The notes under the pieces are model-generated. The model was not told where the DNA came from. It ran no database searches and worked only from the letters and a program-made list of their open reading frames with translations. This document shows, one piece after another, positions 33,530 to 43,230 of a stretch of 64,000 nt of DNA (within the stretch, counting starts at the first letter, position 1; every line of letters starts with the position of its first letter). The DNA is from Planctomycetota bacterium. GTDB taxonomy: Bacteria; Planctomycetota; UBA8742; UBA2392. The position numbers and the translations under genes are program-made. The stretch lies in NCBI GenBank assembly GCA_019912315.1, contig JAIOJA010000074.1, forward strand, positions 25,193 to 89,192. Direction: 5' to 3'.

Positions 33530-34951
33530 ATGACAACCCACCCGCTGTGGCTCGCCGGTACTCTGGCACCGACAAACAATACGTTCCAGCATCGGGGCGC
33601 TTATGACAAGCAGGATCTTGGCACGGTCTGCCTGGCCGAGCGCGGCGAGGTCGCGGGCGCCATATCCGCCGCGTGGCACGCCCGACGCGCCGTGCAGGAT
33701 CTTTCTTCGGGCGCCCGCGAAGCGGCATTGCTGACGATTGCCGAAGAACTGAAGGCGCACGCCGAAGAGTTCGCGCACATGATAACGAGCGAAACGGGCA
33801 AACCGATCAGTCTCGCCCGCGGCGAAGTCGCACGCAGCGTGAACACCTTTACCCTGTGCGCCGAGGAAACAAAGCGCGGGGGCGGCGAAGTCATTCCGCT
33901 CGACACCACCGCGACTGCCGAAGGGCGCTTTGGCATCGTGCGCCGTTTCCCCAAGGGCATCGTCGTTGCAATCACACCGTTTAACTTCCCGCTCAATCTT
34001 GTCGCCCACAAGGTCGGCCCGGCTATCGCCGCCGGCTGTCCGCTGATCCTCAAACCCGCGCCCCAGGCGCCTCTGACTTCACTCATGCTGGGCGCGCTGT
34101 TACACAAGGCCGGACTGCCCGAAGGCGCGTTCAGCGTGCTGCCCTGCGAAAACGACGTCGCGCAGTACCTTGCAACGGACGAACGGGTGGCCGTCATTTC
34201 TTTTACCGGCAGCGACGGTGTCGGCTGGCACCTGCGGGAGCTCGCGCCGCGCAAGACCGTGCTGCTTGAACTTGGCGGAAACGCGGGCGTTATCGTCGAG
34301 CCCGACTGCGACCTCGAAAACGCCGCCCAGCGGATTGTGACCGGTGCGTTCGCCCATGCGGGGCAGGTCTGCATCAAGGTGCAGCGTGTGTTCGCCCACG
34401 ACGACATCGCGCCGCAACTGCTGAAACGCATCGTCGAGTTGACCGAAGCCCTTGGCGTCGGCGACCCGACGCACGAGGAAGTCATCTGCGGGCCCATGAT
34501 CAGTGAGCAAGCCTCCGAGCGCGTCGAGAGCTGGGTCAATGAAGCCCGCACACAGGGGGCCAACGTCATCTGCGGCGGCGAACGTGACGGGCAGTTCTAT
34601 CGCCCGACCTGGCTGACCGACGTGCCCGAAGACGCCAAAGTATGCTGCCGGGAAGTCTTCGGCCCGGTCGCTGTATTCGCGCGCTACCACGACTTCGAGG
34701 CCGCGCTGCACGCCGTCAACGCCGGCGCTTACGGTTTGCAGTGCGGTGTGTTCACGGGTTCGTTGTTCAAGGCGACCCAGGCCTTCGAGCTGCTTGAGGT
34801 CGGAGCGGTGATTGTGAACGACATTCCGACCTTCCGCGTGGACCACATGCCCTACGGCGGGATCAAAGCGTCAGGGCTGGGGCGCGAAGGTCCGAAATAC
34901 GTGATAGAAGAGATGACGGAACCCCGGCTGTTGGCGGTAAAATCAAGGTAA
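33530..34951 (+). CDS. NAD(P)-dependent aldehyde dehydrogenase
   Basis: A protein of 473 residues, starting at ATG 33530 after AAGAGGA. Catalytic Cys is C281 in GQVCIKVQRV, general base E247 in LLELGG, oxyanion Asn N152 in TPFNFPLN, and cofactor-binding K175 in LKPAPQ. The motif ALGVGDPTHEEVICGPMI and the general sequence are closest to the ALDH11/lactaldehyde or phosphonate-related branch; the exact aldehyde is not determinable. It stands alone between repeat spacers. Confidence 0.93.
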   Translation: MTTHPLWLAGTLAPTNNTFQHRGAYDKQDLGTVCLAERGEVAGAISAAWHARRAVQDLSSGAREAALLTIAEELKAHAEEFAHMITSETGKPISLARGEVARSVNTFTLCAEETKRGGGEVIPLDTTATAEGRFGIVRRFPKGIVVAITPFNFPLNLVAHKVGPAIAAGCPLILKPAPQAPLTSLMLGALLHKAGLPEGAFSVLPCENDVAQYLATDERVAVISFTGSDGVGWHLRELAPRKTVLLELGGNAGVIVEPDCDLENAAQRIVTGAFAHAGQVCIKVQRVFAHDDIAPQLLKRIVELTEALGVGDPTHEEVICGPMISEQASERVESWVNEARTQGANVICGGERDGQFYRPTWLTDVPEDAKVCCREVFGPVAVFARYHDFEAALHAVNAGAYGLQCGVFTGSLFKATQAFELLEVGAVIVNDIPTFRVDHMPYGGIKASGLGREGPKYVIEEMTEPRLLAVKSR

Positions 34952-34960
34952 GGGGATTGA

Positions 34961-35024
34961 GGATTTCGAATTCAGCATTCAGAACCCCTGTGAGTTCCAT
35001 CGTGAATCGTGACCCCTGAATTCA
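34961..35024. repeat. Intergenic spacer with ATTCAG/CTGAATT words
   Basis: GAATTCAGCATTCAGAA follows the ALDH stop and CCTGAATTCAAATG precedes the next start; both are built from the heptamer ATTCAG(G/A) seen at 29296. No gene in the gap. Confidence 0.5.
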
Positions 35025-35025
35025 A

Positions 35026-35850
35026 ATGAGCATCGTCTACTACCTCGATTTTCCCTGCGATGTCAAAGAGCAGGTCAAGCCCGGGCGCATGCTGCGGTTG
35101 ATGTACGCCCGTGAGCGTGCCAACGAAGCCATGAATCGCGCCCGCAAGAAAGACCCCGACGTCAAGCCTGAAGACGTGCGAGTTGAGCTGTCACTCAAGG
35201 GCGAAGACCGCACAAGCCAGATCAAGGTGACGAACGCCGCCGACGTGCAGAAACAGTACAGCGAGCTTGAGGCCCTGTCGCACCACTGCAGAGACTGCCG
35301 CGCGCGCATTGAGCCCGGCTCTTTCGGCTGTCGCGGCAAGATCGACTTTCCCCTAAGCCTGAAGGCCGAGGCGCTGCTTCTGGGGCGAATCCGGGATTCG
35401 CATGGCGACCCCACTGGCTCCATGATGTGCAACTACTTCGAAAGCAACGGCATCACCGGCAACCGCGCGGCCGAAATGCGCAAGCTGCCGGAAGTCTGGT
35501 TCGAAGGTGACAAGCCGCTGGTGCGCAGACTTGATGACGGGCGGCGTATCAGCAGCAACCAGGTGTTCGAGATGTTTTTCCTGACGGGGCAGATCAGCAG
35601 CAAGCACGCGCGGTTTCTGCTGGGCATGTTTGATCTGTTTGAAGGCGCGCTGCCGCTTGAGGCGCCGTTGCATTCTCTGCCGAATCTTTTCGTGATCGAG
35701 CGCGAGGAGTCCGGGATGCCCGTTTCCCGCGTTGGTTTGCGTCTTGCGGAAAAACCCGACGACGACCGCAGCACGCGCCAGGTGCAGAACTTCCTTGGCG
35801 GGTTGCTGTTCGCGTCTGAATACGGGTGCGATTTGTGGGTGAAGGTCTGA
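35026..35850 (+). CDS. Cysteine-cluster protein of unknown function
   Basis: A protein of 274 residues with no signal peptide. Residues 84-105 contain HHCRDCRARIEPGSFGCRG, a likely zinc or metal site (His2/Cys2 plus a further Cys). The rest is alpha/beta, with a helix-rich C-terminal half (FEMFFLTGQISSKHARFLLG). No family is recognised; I have seen no named domain with this Cys pattern. The start is ATG 35026, preceded by the ATTCAG spacer. Confidence 0.62.
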   Translation: MSIVYYLDFPCDVKEQVKPGRMLRLMYARERANEAMNRARKKDPDVKPEDVRVELSLKGEDRTSQIKVTNAADVQKQYSELEALSHHCRDCRARIEPGSFGCRGKIDFPLSLKAEALLLGRIRDSHGDPTGSMMCNYFESNGITGNRAAEMRKLPEVWFEGDKPLVRRLDDGRRISSNQVFEMFFLTGQISSKHARFLLGMFDLFEGALPLEAPLHSLPNLFVIEREESGMPVSRVGLRLAEKPDDDRSTRQVQNFLGGLLFASEYGCDLWVKV

Positions 35851-35949
35851 CCACATCAGCAGTACAACGCCAGCGGTTTTGCGGCGGGCGCGCTTGTGGC
35901 TGCCTGGCGAGTTGTCTGATGATCTGGCGTTGTAGCTTTAAACGAAAAC

Positions 35950-36729
35950 ATGTTCGGATTGATCAAACTCTGGCGGCGGAAGAAGGTGATGGCGCGGGAG
36001 TTTCCGCACGCGTGGGAGGATGTGCTGAATCAGAACGTCGCGTTGTTCCCGCGTCTGTCGCCGGATGATCGCGAAGAGTTGAGGCGGCACATACTTGTCT
36101 TTCTGGACGAGAAGCATTTCGAAGGCTGCGGCGGGCTGGAGATGTCGGACGAAATCCGCGTCACCATCGCCGGCAACGCCTGCCTGCTGCAACTGCACCG
36201 CAAGCCCGACTACTTTCCTGAACTGGTAACCATTCTGGTTTATCCCGAGTCGTTCGTTGTCAAACACAAGGACGTTGACGAGCACGGCTTCGAGATGGAC
36301 GAGGTCATGGAAAACGCCGGCGAAAGCTGGGATGGCGGCAACGTGATCATCGCCTGGCACAGCGCCAAACACGGGGCCCTCGACCCGCGCGACGGGCTGA
36401 ACGTCGTGCTTCACGAGTTCGCCCACCAGCTCGATTCAACCCACGGCCCCGGCGACGGCGCACCACCCATGCCCCGCGCCCAAGCCCGCGAATGGGCGCG
36501 AGTCTTCCAGGCCGAGTACGACAAGCTGTGCGAAGAAGTGGACGCCGACCGCGAAACGGTTCTCGACGACTACGCCACCACCAACCCAGCCGAGTTTTTT
36601 GCAGTAGCCGTAGAAACCTTCTTCGAAAAACCCACCCAGATGCTTGAGCACCACCCCGAGCTCTACGCCCAGCTAAAAGGCTACTTCCAGCAAGACCCCG
36701 CAAACTGGAAACGCGACGCCTCGGGTTAG
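35950..36729 (+). CDS. mtfA: MtfA-family zinc metallopeptidase
   Basis: A protein of 259 residues. HEFAHQLD (H155, E156, H159) gives the HExxH zinc site of the MtfA/DUF980 family, and the family blocks LRRHILVFLDEKHFEGC, YPESFVVK and NPAEFFAVAVETFFEKP (third ligand Glu region) are present. In E. coli, MtfA binds the repressor Mlc and is itself an aminopeptidase. Mlc-type regulation is not shown here. The gene is followed after 4 bp by the convergent selB stop. Confidence 0.92.
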   Translation: MFGLIKLWRRKKVMAREFPHAWEDVLNQNVALFPRLSPDDREELRRHILVFLDEKHFEGCGGLEMSDEIRVTIAGNACLLQLHRKPDYFPELVTILVYPESFVVKHKDVDEHGFEMDEVMENAGESWDGGNVIIAWHSAKHGALDPRDGLNVVLHEFAHQLDSTHGPGDGAPPMPRAQAREWARVFQAEYDKLCEEVDADRETVLDDYATTNPAEFFAVAVETFFEKPTQMLEHHPELYAQLKGYFQQDPANWKRDASG

Positions 36730-36733
36730 GCGG

Positions 36734-38653
36734 CTATGGCTTCAGCGTACGAATGCCGTTGACGTTGCGGGTTACGCCTTGCTGGTCGAGCCACTCCAAT
36801 AGCGGGATCAAGTATTTCCGGCTGGTGGGGATGACTTCCTTGAAATCTTTCGCCGCGGCTTCGCCTTTGCCGGCCAGAAATTTGATGGCGTCGGCTTTCA
36901 CTGTGTCGAGGGCCTTGGTGCTGAACAGGACGCCTCCAAGCACATCCGCGCGCCCGCTGCCTACTATGTAATCCACCGCGTTCTGTGTGGCGGTCTGGTT
37001 CACGCCGGCGGCCTGTGCGAGTTCTTTCAGTGTCGGCGGATTGAGCTGGGCCTGCTCAAGCTGCGTGGCCACGCGCTCGACGATCTTGCGTTCCTCGTCA
37101 CTGAGCTTGCCGCCTTCGCCCGGCAGTCCCAGCAGCTCGCCGCGCTTTTCGATCAACCCCTCCGCCAGCGCCTTCTCCAGGATTGGCGCGAACGTCCGCG
37201 TGTCCACGCCGAGCTGCTGCTGCACGCTTGGAATTTTCATACCCAGCTGCGCCGGGTGCGCCTTGTGGAACTCACCTAGAATAGCCTTCAGGCGCTTCTG
37301 CGCGCGCGGCCAGGCGTCCTTGTGCACAAGCGCCTTGCCCGGCCCGAACTCGCTGAATGTGCCTGCTTCCAGCAGCGTTTGCACTTCCCGCGCGACGCTT
37401 TCTTTTGTCAGCTCCGTGGCCTGAATCAAGCGTTCGCGGTTCAGCCCGCCCGGGCCCGCGCTGAGTGCGGCAACCTCGATGCGCTTGCCCGGCGTGTCCG
37501 CAGCATCAACCCAGGCCTGCAAGGTGGCCATCAACTCGTCGTCGTTGCGCAGCAGTTTGTCGGCCTCGCGTTTGATCACGCGCCCGCCACCGAGCGTAAT
37601 CGCCGGGCTTGGCAGGCGGATGATGAAATGATCCCCGATGCCGGCGACCACCGGATGCTCCAACATGACCTCGCACAGGCAGCTCTCGCCCGGCTGCAAC
37701 AGCGTGCGATCCAGAAACTGCACGTAGCCGACAAGCTCGCTGGTGCCGACATGGAATTTAATTTCGGCCCGGTGCTTCATGGGGCGCGGCGCGGAATCCA
37801 ATAGTGTGAAATGCAGGCTGAAGTAGCGCGAGGGCTCAAACACACCCGGCGCCGCCAGGGTGTAGCCGCGTTCGCACTTTGTGTGATCCACGCCGGTCAA
37901 ATTGAACGCGGAAGAATGTCCGGCGCGCGCTTCTTCGATGGTGCTGTGGTAGGCCTGGATGCCGCGGACTTTGGCCTTCTGGTCACCGGGCAGGACGACC
38001 AGCGGGTCGCCGATTTTCACGTGCCCGCTCAGTGGCACACCGGTCAGCACCGCCCCCTGGCCTTTGGCGCTAAACACGCGCTGTACGGGCATACGGAATA
38101 CGCCGTTGATATCGCGCGGCTCAGTGGCCTCGATGACTTCGCCGATGGCGTCCCAAAGTTTGTCGATGCCGTCGCCCGTGATTGAGCTGACGGGCACCAT
38201 CTGGGCGCTCTCGAGGAACGTGCCCTTCACCAGGTCACCGATGTCCTCCTTGCATAGCTCGACGGTGTCTTCGTCCACGGTGTCGATCTTGGTGATCACC
38301 ACCAGCCCGTGCGTCACGCCGAGCAGCGTGAGTATCTCCATGTGCTCGCGCGTCTGGGGCATTACGCCGTCGTCGGCCGCCACTACCAGCATGACGATGT
38401 CCACGCCGCTCGCGCCGGCGACCATGTTTTTGACAAACCGCTCATGGCCCGGCACATCGATGATCCCGATCCGGTACTGGTCCTTATAGAGGAAGTTCGC
38501 GAAGCCAAGGTCGATCGTGATGCCCTTGTCCTTCTCCTCCTGCCAGCGGTCGGGGTCGATGCCGGTCAGGCGCTTCACGAGGGTGCTCTTGCCGTGGTCG
38601 ATATGACCGGCCGTACCGATGACGACGTTGCGGATGGCGGTGGTGGTGCTCAT
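36734..38653 (-). CDS. selB: Selenocysteine-specific elongation factor SelB
   Basis: A protein of 639 residues; start at ATG 38653 ([16 protein letters not shown]). The GTPase has the P-loop [12 protein letters not shown] (residues 13-24), DVPGHE ([10 protein letters not shown]) and the ITKID motif, then EF-Tu-like domains 2 and 3, then the C-terminal winged helices that bind the SECIS RNA ([40 protein letters not shown] near the end). SelB brings Sec-tRNA to UGA codons flagged by SECIS hairpins. No selA, selD or selC is visible here. Its presence makes the three UGA-interrupted genes in this window readable. Confidence 0.97.
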   Translation of the reverse strand: MSTTTAIRNVVIGTAGHIDHGKSTLVKRLTGIDPDRWQEEKDKGITIDLGFANFLYKDQYRIGIIDVPGHERFVKNMVAGASGVDIVMLVVAADDGVMPQTREHMEILTLLGVTHGLVVITKIDTVDEDTVELCKEDIGDLVKGTFLESAQMVPVSSITGDGIDKLWDAIGEVIEATEPRDINGVFRMPVQRVFSAKGQGAVLTGVPLSGHVKIGDPLVVLPGDQKAKVRGIQAYHSTIEEARAGHSSAFNLTGVDHTKCERGYTLAAPGVFEPSRYFSLHFTLLDSAPRPMKHRAEIKFHVGTSELVGYVQFLDRTLLQPGESCLCEVMLEHPVVAGIGDHFIIRLPSPAITLGGGRVIKREADKLLRNDDELMATLQAWVDAADTPGKRIEVAALSAGPGGLNRERLIQATELTKESVAREVQTLLEAGTFSEFGPGKALVHKDAWPRAQKRLKAILGEFHKAHPAQLGMKIPSVQQQLGVDTRTFAPILEKALAEGLIEKRGELLGLPGEGGKLSDEERKIVERVATQLEQAQLNPPTLKELAQAAGVNQTATQNAVDYIVGSGRADVLGGVLFSTKALDTVKADAIKFLAGKGEAAAKDFKEVIPTSRKYLIPLLEWLDQQGVTRNVNGIRTLKP

Positions 38654-38790
38654 GGCCAGATTGTCGCGTCGCCAAGCGTAAGGGCAAGGGGCTTGGTTCG
38701 GTTGCCGAAGTGCGAAGAAAAGCCTTCTCGCATGTGACCGATTGCCAGCGTACACTAGGCGCAAGCCCCCCGTTGGCTTACACTTCCATC

Positions 38791-41562
38791 GTGAACAAGC
38801 TCGTTTTCGAATCCGATGGCAAGCAGCACGAGATCGCTTTGAGCAGCCGCCCGGTTTCACTGGGTCGTTCAGACGAAGCGGACTACCAGCTGCCAACCAA
38901 GATGGCCTCGCGCATTCACGCGCAGGTGTTTCCGCGTGAACGTGGCTGGTGGGTCGAAGACCTGGGCAGCAGCAACGGGACCGTCGTCAACGGCAACAAG
39001 ATCGGCAAGCCAATGCCGCTGGTGCCGGGCGACGTGATCACGCTTGGCGACATCAACCTCAAGTTCGAAGGCGCCGCGGCAGCGCCCGCAGGCCCGCCGG
39101 ATCACCTGGTGGCGCGCATCCTGTACACGCCGGAAAAGGGTCAGGCGCCTGTTGAGACCCTGATCCGCGATCGGGTGACGATCGGTCGAAAGCCTGACAA
39201 CTCGCTTTCGATTGACAGCAAGGTTGTGTCGGGCAGTCACCTGGAAATCGTCAACCGCCAGGGCGCCTACATCATGCGCGACCTCGGCAGCAGCAACGGA
39301 ACGTACATCGAGAAGCAGCGCGTCAGCGAGCACACCCTGCGAAACGGCGACGTGATGCTGCTTGGCAAAAAGATCCCCGTCTATTTCGTGGACCCGGCCG
39401 CAAAGGCGGAGCCCGCATCGCCGGCCGCACAGGCACCGCAGCCCGCGCCGTCCATGCCGCCGCCAATGCCGAAAAAGCCCAAAGTGTCTTCGTCATCCGC
39501 GGCAAGCGCATCCGACCGGGGCTCGTTCGAGCCTATCCCGGAAGCTGTCGGCGCAAAGAAATCCGTGAACCCGCTGCCGCATATCGCAGTGGGGCTGGGG
39601 CTGGGGGCGTTGTTCCTGCTTGCTGGTTGGCTGCTTGGCACGGTCATTGAGGGGCTGCGCAGCCGCTCGGGGGATCAACCGAATACCCGCGAACCAGAGC
39701 CCGCCCTGGCAGACAAGCCCATGAGCTTTGAAGGTGAAATCGACGATCTTGGCAACCCGGAAGGCTGGACGGCCAGTTTCGAGAGCGCGGGCGGGGCAAC
39801 CGCCGAGTTGTACGCCGATCGCGACGACCCATTTGACGGCGAGCGCAGCCTGAGCATCAGCGCCAGGAACGCGTCCGGCGCCAGCACACTGGTGTTGCAG
39901 ACCACGCAGGCCCGCAAGCTCGATCTTGGCGGCGCTTTCCAGCTTGCCATTGCCATGAAGGGCGAAGGTGCGTCAAAAATCGCCGTGGCTTTGAGCATGA
40001 TCGACGAGAAGGGCTCCGTGGTGACATTGGCGGCCGGCTCTTTTGTTGGCATCCGGGGCACAGAGTGGGCGCAGTTCACCATGTCCGGAACGACCTTGAC
40101 GCCCCCTCCCGAAAGCGCGCAGTTGCGCCTGATGGTTGCCGGTGGATTCTCGCGCCTGTGGATCGACCGCGTCGAGTTGACCCGCACGGCCGACGATCGC
40201 GCGACAGTGCCCTTCGGCGGACTTGATTCGCCCAACCTGATCGCGGGCTTCAACCCGGACAAGCCGGCCCTGGTTGATGTTGCGGGCGTCAGCGGGCGCG
40301 GCTCGGCGCGGTTTCAGCCCAAGCTGCTTGACTACAGCAACCGCCACCTGTCCGAAGACGACCTGTGGGCCGTCAGCAAGGTAAGTAACGATTCGGTGAC
40401 GTACGCGGCAATGCTGGCTGCCCAAGGAGACGCCGGCGCGGTGAAGTTCCAGATCGACAGCTACGACAACGGCTACTTCACGGATCACGGGCTGCGCCTC
40501 GACTGGATGCTGGCCCAGGGGGGCGGTGCGACGCTGGCCGTGGAGATCACTCTGCCGCTGCCTTCGGGCGCGACCGTCACCGTGGTGGACCGCCGCGGCT
40601 ATTACCTCGACCTGAACCAGCAGGCCGTGCATGCGTACGCGTATTCGACCGTCAGCGAGTTCATGGTGGACGAATCGGGCATCAGTGTCAGCTTCCCGCG
40701 CGGGGCGGTTGTGTGGTTTGACCTGTCAAGACCGGGTGCGGTCGTCGCGACTGTGCGCGCGGCCCAGGAGAGCAATCGCAAGGGCGTTACGGTTGACGTC
40801 AACTCGCGCCCCCTGATGTTCGCGCGCCTTTACCAGCGCCTGTATGGCGAGGCCCAGCGCATGATGGACGCGAAGTACTACTCGGCGGCCCGTGAGCGAT
40901 TTCTGTACCTGACCAGCGACGCCCGACGGGACCGTGACTTGCCGGTCATAAACCGGGCGCGAGAGAGATTAACCGAGATCGCCGACCATCTGACGGAGGT
41001 CAAGGAGCGCCTGGAAACTTCGTGGGAAAGTGCGCGAACCAACCGCAACCGCCCTTCGTTGCTGGAGGTGAAGGAGGTGCTGTTGCAGTACATCGCCGAG
41101 TTTCCCGGTGAGGGCGATATCGGCGAGATGGGTGAACGCTTGGCGTCGATTGAAATCTGGCTGGCGGAACTTGTCGCCGAGCAGCGCACCCCCGCGGAAA
41201 TGGCGGAAGCGGAAGCGATCGCGAGGTCTCTTCTTGATGCCGCCGAAGGCAGCAACGGCAACGGCAACGTGCTGCTGGCGCTGGTAATGCTTGAGAACAT
41301 TATGAAGAACTACTCCGACACCAGCCAGTATCGAAACGCGCAGGCCCTGCACGAAAAGATCATGACGAAGCTGGCGGACCCGGCGGAGCAGAATCGTGTG
41401 ATCGACGAGGAGTTGAAGGGGATCGACGAGGACATTAAGTTCGCGGACTGGGAGCGCGGGCGGAACCGTTGTCTGGCGCTGTTCAAGCGCTTTCCGAACA
41501 CGAAACGAAACCGCGACATCATGAAGCGCCTGCGGATTATTGAAAGTGCGTTCGAGGATTAG
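38791..41562 (+). CDS. Membrane protein with tandem FHA domains
   Basis: About 923 residues. Two FHA domains recognise phosphothreonine: residues 1-90 (LGRSDEADYQLP, LGSSNGTVVNG) and 105-190 (IGRKPDNSLSID, LGSSNGTYIEK). A Pro/Ala linker leads to a transmembrane helix near residue 270 (IAVGLGLGALFLLAGWLLG), and a large extracytoplasmic part follows, beta-rich and then helical with TPR-like repeats. It could couple kinase signals to the envelope; the Ser/Thr kinase at 29388 is a plausible partner. The start is uncertain between GTG 38791 (chosen, directly before NKLVFESDG) and GTG 38710. Confidence 0.85.
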   Translation: MNKLVFESDGKQHEIALSSRPVSLGRSDEADYQLPTKMASRIHAQVFPRERGWWVEDLGSSNGTVVNGNKIGKPMPLVPGDVITLGDINLKFEGAAAAPAGPPDHLVARILYTPEKGQAPVETLIRDRVTIGRKPDNSLSIDSKVVSGSHLEIVNRQGAYIMRDLGSSNGTYIEKQRVSEHTLRNGDVMLLGKKIPVYFVDPAAKAEPASPAAQAPQPAPSMPPPMPKKPKVSSSSAASASDRGSFEPIPEAVGAKKSVNPLPHIAVGLGLGALFLLAGWLLGTVIEGLRSRSGDQPNTREPEPALADKPMSFEGEIDDLGNPEGWTASFESAGGATAELYADRDDPFDGERSLSISARNASGASTLVLQTTQARKLDLGGAFQLAIAMKGEGASKIAVALSMIDEKGSVVTLAAGSFVGIRGTEWAQFTMSGTTLTPPPESAQLRLMVAGGFSRLWIDRVELTRTADDRATVPFGGLDSPNLIAGFNPDKPALVDVAGVSGRGSARFQPKLLDYSNRHLSEDDLWAVSKVSNDSVTYAAMLAAQGDAGAVKFQIDSYDNGYFTDHGLRLDWMLAQGGGATLAVEITLPLPSGATVTVVDRRGYYLDLNQQAVHAYAYSTVSEFMVDESGISVSFPRGAVVWFDLSRPGAVVATVRAAQESNRKGVTVDVNSRPLMFARLYQRLYGEAQRMMDAKYYSAARERFLYLTSDARRDRDLPVINRARERLTEIADHLTEVKERLETSWESARTNRNRPSLLEVKEVLLQYIAEFPGEGDIGEMGERLASIEIWLAELVAEQRTPAEMAEAEAIARSLLDAAEGSNGNGNVLLALVMLENIMKNYSDTSQYRNAQALHEKIMTKLADPAEQNRVIDEELKGIDEDIKFADWERGRNRCLALFKRFPNTKRNRDIMKRLRIIESAFED

Positions 41563-41652
41563 TTCGCCCCTGAAGGCTGCTTGCGGTGTCCTTGCAGTAG
41601 CACCGCCTTCTTGACGCCCTTGGGGTCCCTGCTACGTTGACGCGCCAAACAA

Positions 41653-41729
41653 GGACCGTTAGCTCAGTTGGCTAGAGCACTACCTTGACACGGTAGGGGT
41701 CACTGGTTCGAGTCCAGTACGGTCCACCA
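41653..41729 (+). tRNA. tRNA-Val (GAC)
   Basis: A 77-nt cloverleaf: acceptor stem GGACCGT/ACGGTCC, D-arm TAGCTCAGTTGGCTAGAGC, anticodon stem CTACC/GGTAG around TTGACAC (anticodon GAC at loop positions 34-36), T-arm GGTTCGAGTCC, and an encoded CCA. It is intact, but its 3' 45 bp are repeated at the far end of the island, so it is the integration site. Confidence 0.97.
41685..41729 (+). repeat. attL core: tRNA-Val 3' end
   Basis: A 45-bp direct repeat beginning TTGACACGG and ending ACGGTCCACCA, identical to 63532-63576. It covers the anticodon loop through the encoded CCA, the usual target for tyrosine integrases. Flanks differ immediately outside (CC before and C after here; CG before and T after on the right). 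Confidence 0.97.
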
Positions 41730-41738
41730 CCTTGAGAG

Positions 41739-41772
41739 CCGCCCGCAGAGCTGAACCCAGCCCAGCGGGCGG
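41739..41772 (+). terminator. Terminator-like hairpin inside the island after tRNA-Val
   Basis: CCGCCCGC (41739-41746) pairs with GCGGGCGG (41765-41772) and is followed by TTTGCGATTT. It lies just inside the left island border and could end tRNA-Val transcription in the integrated state. Confidence 0.65.
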
Positions 41773-41830
41773 TTTGCGATTTGAGCTACCTGGAACGTGG
41801 GTACCCCAAGAAGGCACCTAAGGTCGGAGA

Positions 41831-42622
41831 CTATCGCTTCCGAGTCTTGCGGATCACTACGGCAACTCTCCCTGGTCCGATGATGTACCAACGACACATC
41901 TGGCTACCGTCCTTCATCGGGATCGTCCGAGTCCTGGTGGTGACTTTGGGTGTGGCGTAGAAAAAACTGACCAACGGACTGAGTGCTTTTTCGGAGATCG
42001 CGGGCCCCGGAGCCTTGCTCACTCGACAGAGTTCACCCTTATCCGCGACGATCCAACTCGACCTGCCCCCGTCGGACGCGTGAGCAGGTTGGCGTCGGTC
42101 CAAGGCGCGAAAAGCCATCAACGGCCAGTCGTTGAACTTCCGTTTGGTTGAGCGAAGCAGTTTGTCGAGCAACCGTAGCTCGCTCTGTAGTTTGATCCGA
42201 CGCGGTGGCCCGGATGGCGCGCCCCGACCTGGACGGCGAGGCACGTAAAGCCCGGGTTCCCAAAGGAACAGGACGTCAGATGATGCCCCCGCACTGCCTT
42301 TGTCTAGCCACTTGCCGCGTTTGAACCTCGTATGCCCAGATTCGAACGAGTTCGCAAACACGGTGCGCAGCCCTTTCCCGTGACCGCCGATCCAGTCGAT
42401 GCCGTCGTAGCCGTGGTTCAGTAGGTCCAGCCCGGTTCTATCTGAAAGCATGGCCAGCACTGCTGCCCGGATGCTTTTGGCCGCTTCTGAAGCCAACTCG
42501 TCTGGCGTGAGGTGTGCTGCATCGGGCTTCCGTCGTCTGAGTTTCTGTATCCAGCGATACAAATGGGCATCAGAAAACGGCTGGTTGAAACCCCAGTCAG
42601 CACGAGTTTCTGGCTTCGACAT
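41831..42622 (-). CDS. Island protein of unknown function
   Basis: A protein of 263 residues; start at ATG 42622 after AAAGGA (MSKPETRADWGF). Basic, mixed alpha/beta, with a Gly/Arg-rich centre (GLYVPRRPGRGAPSGPPRR) and a beta-rich C-terminus (MCRWYIIGPGRVAVVIRKTR). The first gene of the island on the left, it is not recognisably linked to the neighbouring toxin-antitoxin pair. The frame's upstream 34 codons lack SD and family features. No function assigned. Confidence 0.6.
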   Translation of the reverse strand: MSKPETRADWGFNQPFSDAHLYRWIQKLRRRKPDAAHLTPDELASEAAKSIRAAVLAMLSDRTGLDLLNHGYDGIDWIGGHGKGLRTVFANSFESGHTRFKRGKWLDKGSAGASSDVLFLWEPGLYVPRRPGRGAPSGPPRRIKLQSELRLLDKLLRSTKRKFNDWPLMAFRALDRRQPAHASDGGRSSWIVADKGELCRVSKAPGPAISEKALSPLVSFFYATPKVTTRTRTIPMKDGSQMCRWYIIGPGRVAVVIRKTRKR

Positions 42623-42744
42623 CGTTCGGCTTTCCTTTTGCGCGGTCCGCTGAGTACGTCGGGAGCGTTGATGTCCAGCAAGGCCCAATCGCCCGCGAGT
42701 CATTGCCCACGAGTCATCGCCCACGAGTCGCGGTGATTGGGATC

Positions 42745-43230
42745 CTACAGGGAGTTGTTCTCGTATGCGGCGATGAACTCAAGAAGACTTGAGCACTTCG
42801 CCCCGATGTATTCGCAAGCATCGGGGATAATCAGCCTGCCGTTTGAGCGCCTGAACTCCGCCGTTACCGCGACAAGTTCTTTGGTTTTTGCGAAGGCAAC
42901 CACCCACGGATCAGCGTTGTCCTTCTTCGTTGTGGCAAGCGACCAACCGCTATCCGCGAACTCGCTGACCAGTGCAACAATCACCTTCTCCTCAGCTTCC
43001 GAAGGCGCGAGAATGAGCTTTTCCTTGCGCTCCTTTACAAAGGCGTGAGCGTCATCGCCTGCTTTTTGCTCCAGCTCTTCAAGCACTTCTCGGCAGCAAA
43101 ATCCCCTTCCGTTGTCGATCAGATGGTCGACTTCGGTCCAGATGGGGCTAAATGTTTTCAACCCAGGAGGGTATCGCTTCATGCCCTCTGCGAAGAAGCT
43201 TGTGTCAAAGAAGTAGCCGTTCGGCATCAT
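42745..43230 (-). CDS. DUF4411 (PIN-like) protein, probable toxin
   Basis: A protein of 161 residues. The N-terminal FFDTSFFAEGMKRYPP has the Asp of PIN ribonucleases, and the family's acidic residues recur in CREVLEELEQK and DNADPWVVAFAK. DUF4411 proteins are PIN-fold members typically encoded next to an XRE-ImmA/IrrE protein. Here the start overlaps that gene's stop by 4 bp, so both are translated from one message. RNase activity and toxicity are inferred from family context. Confidence 0.85.
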   Translation of the reverse strand: MMPNGYFFDTSFFAEGMKRYPPGLKTFSPIWTEVDHLIDNGRGFCCREVLEELEQKAGDDAHAFVKERKEKLILAPSEAEEKVIVALVSEFADSGWSLATTKKDNADPWVVAFAKTKELVAVTAEFRRSNGRLIIPDACEYIGAKCSSLLEFIAAYENNSL

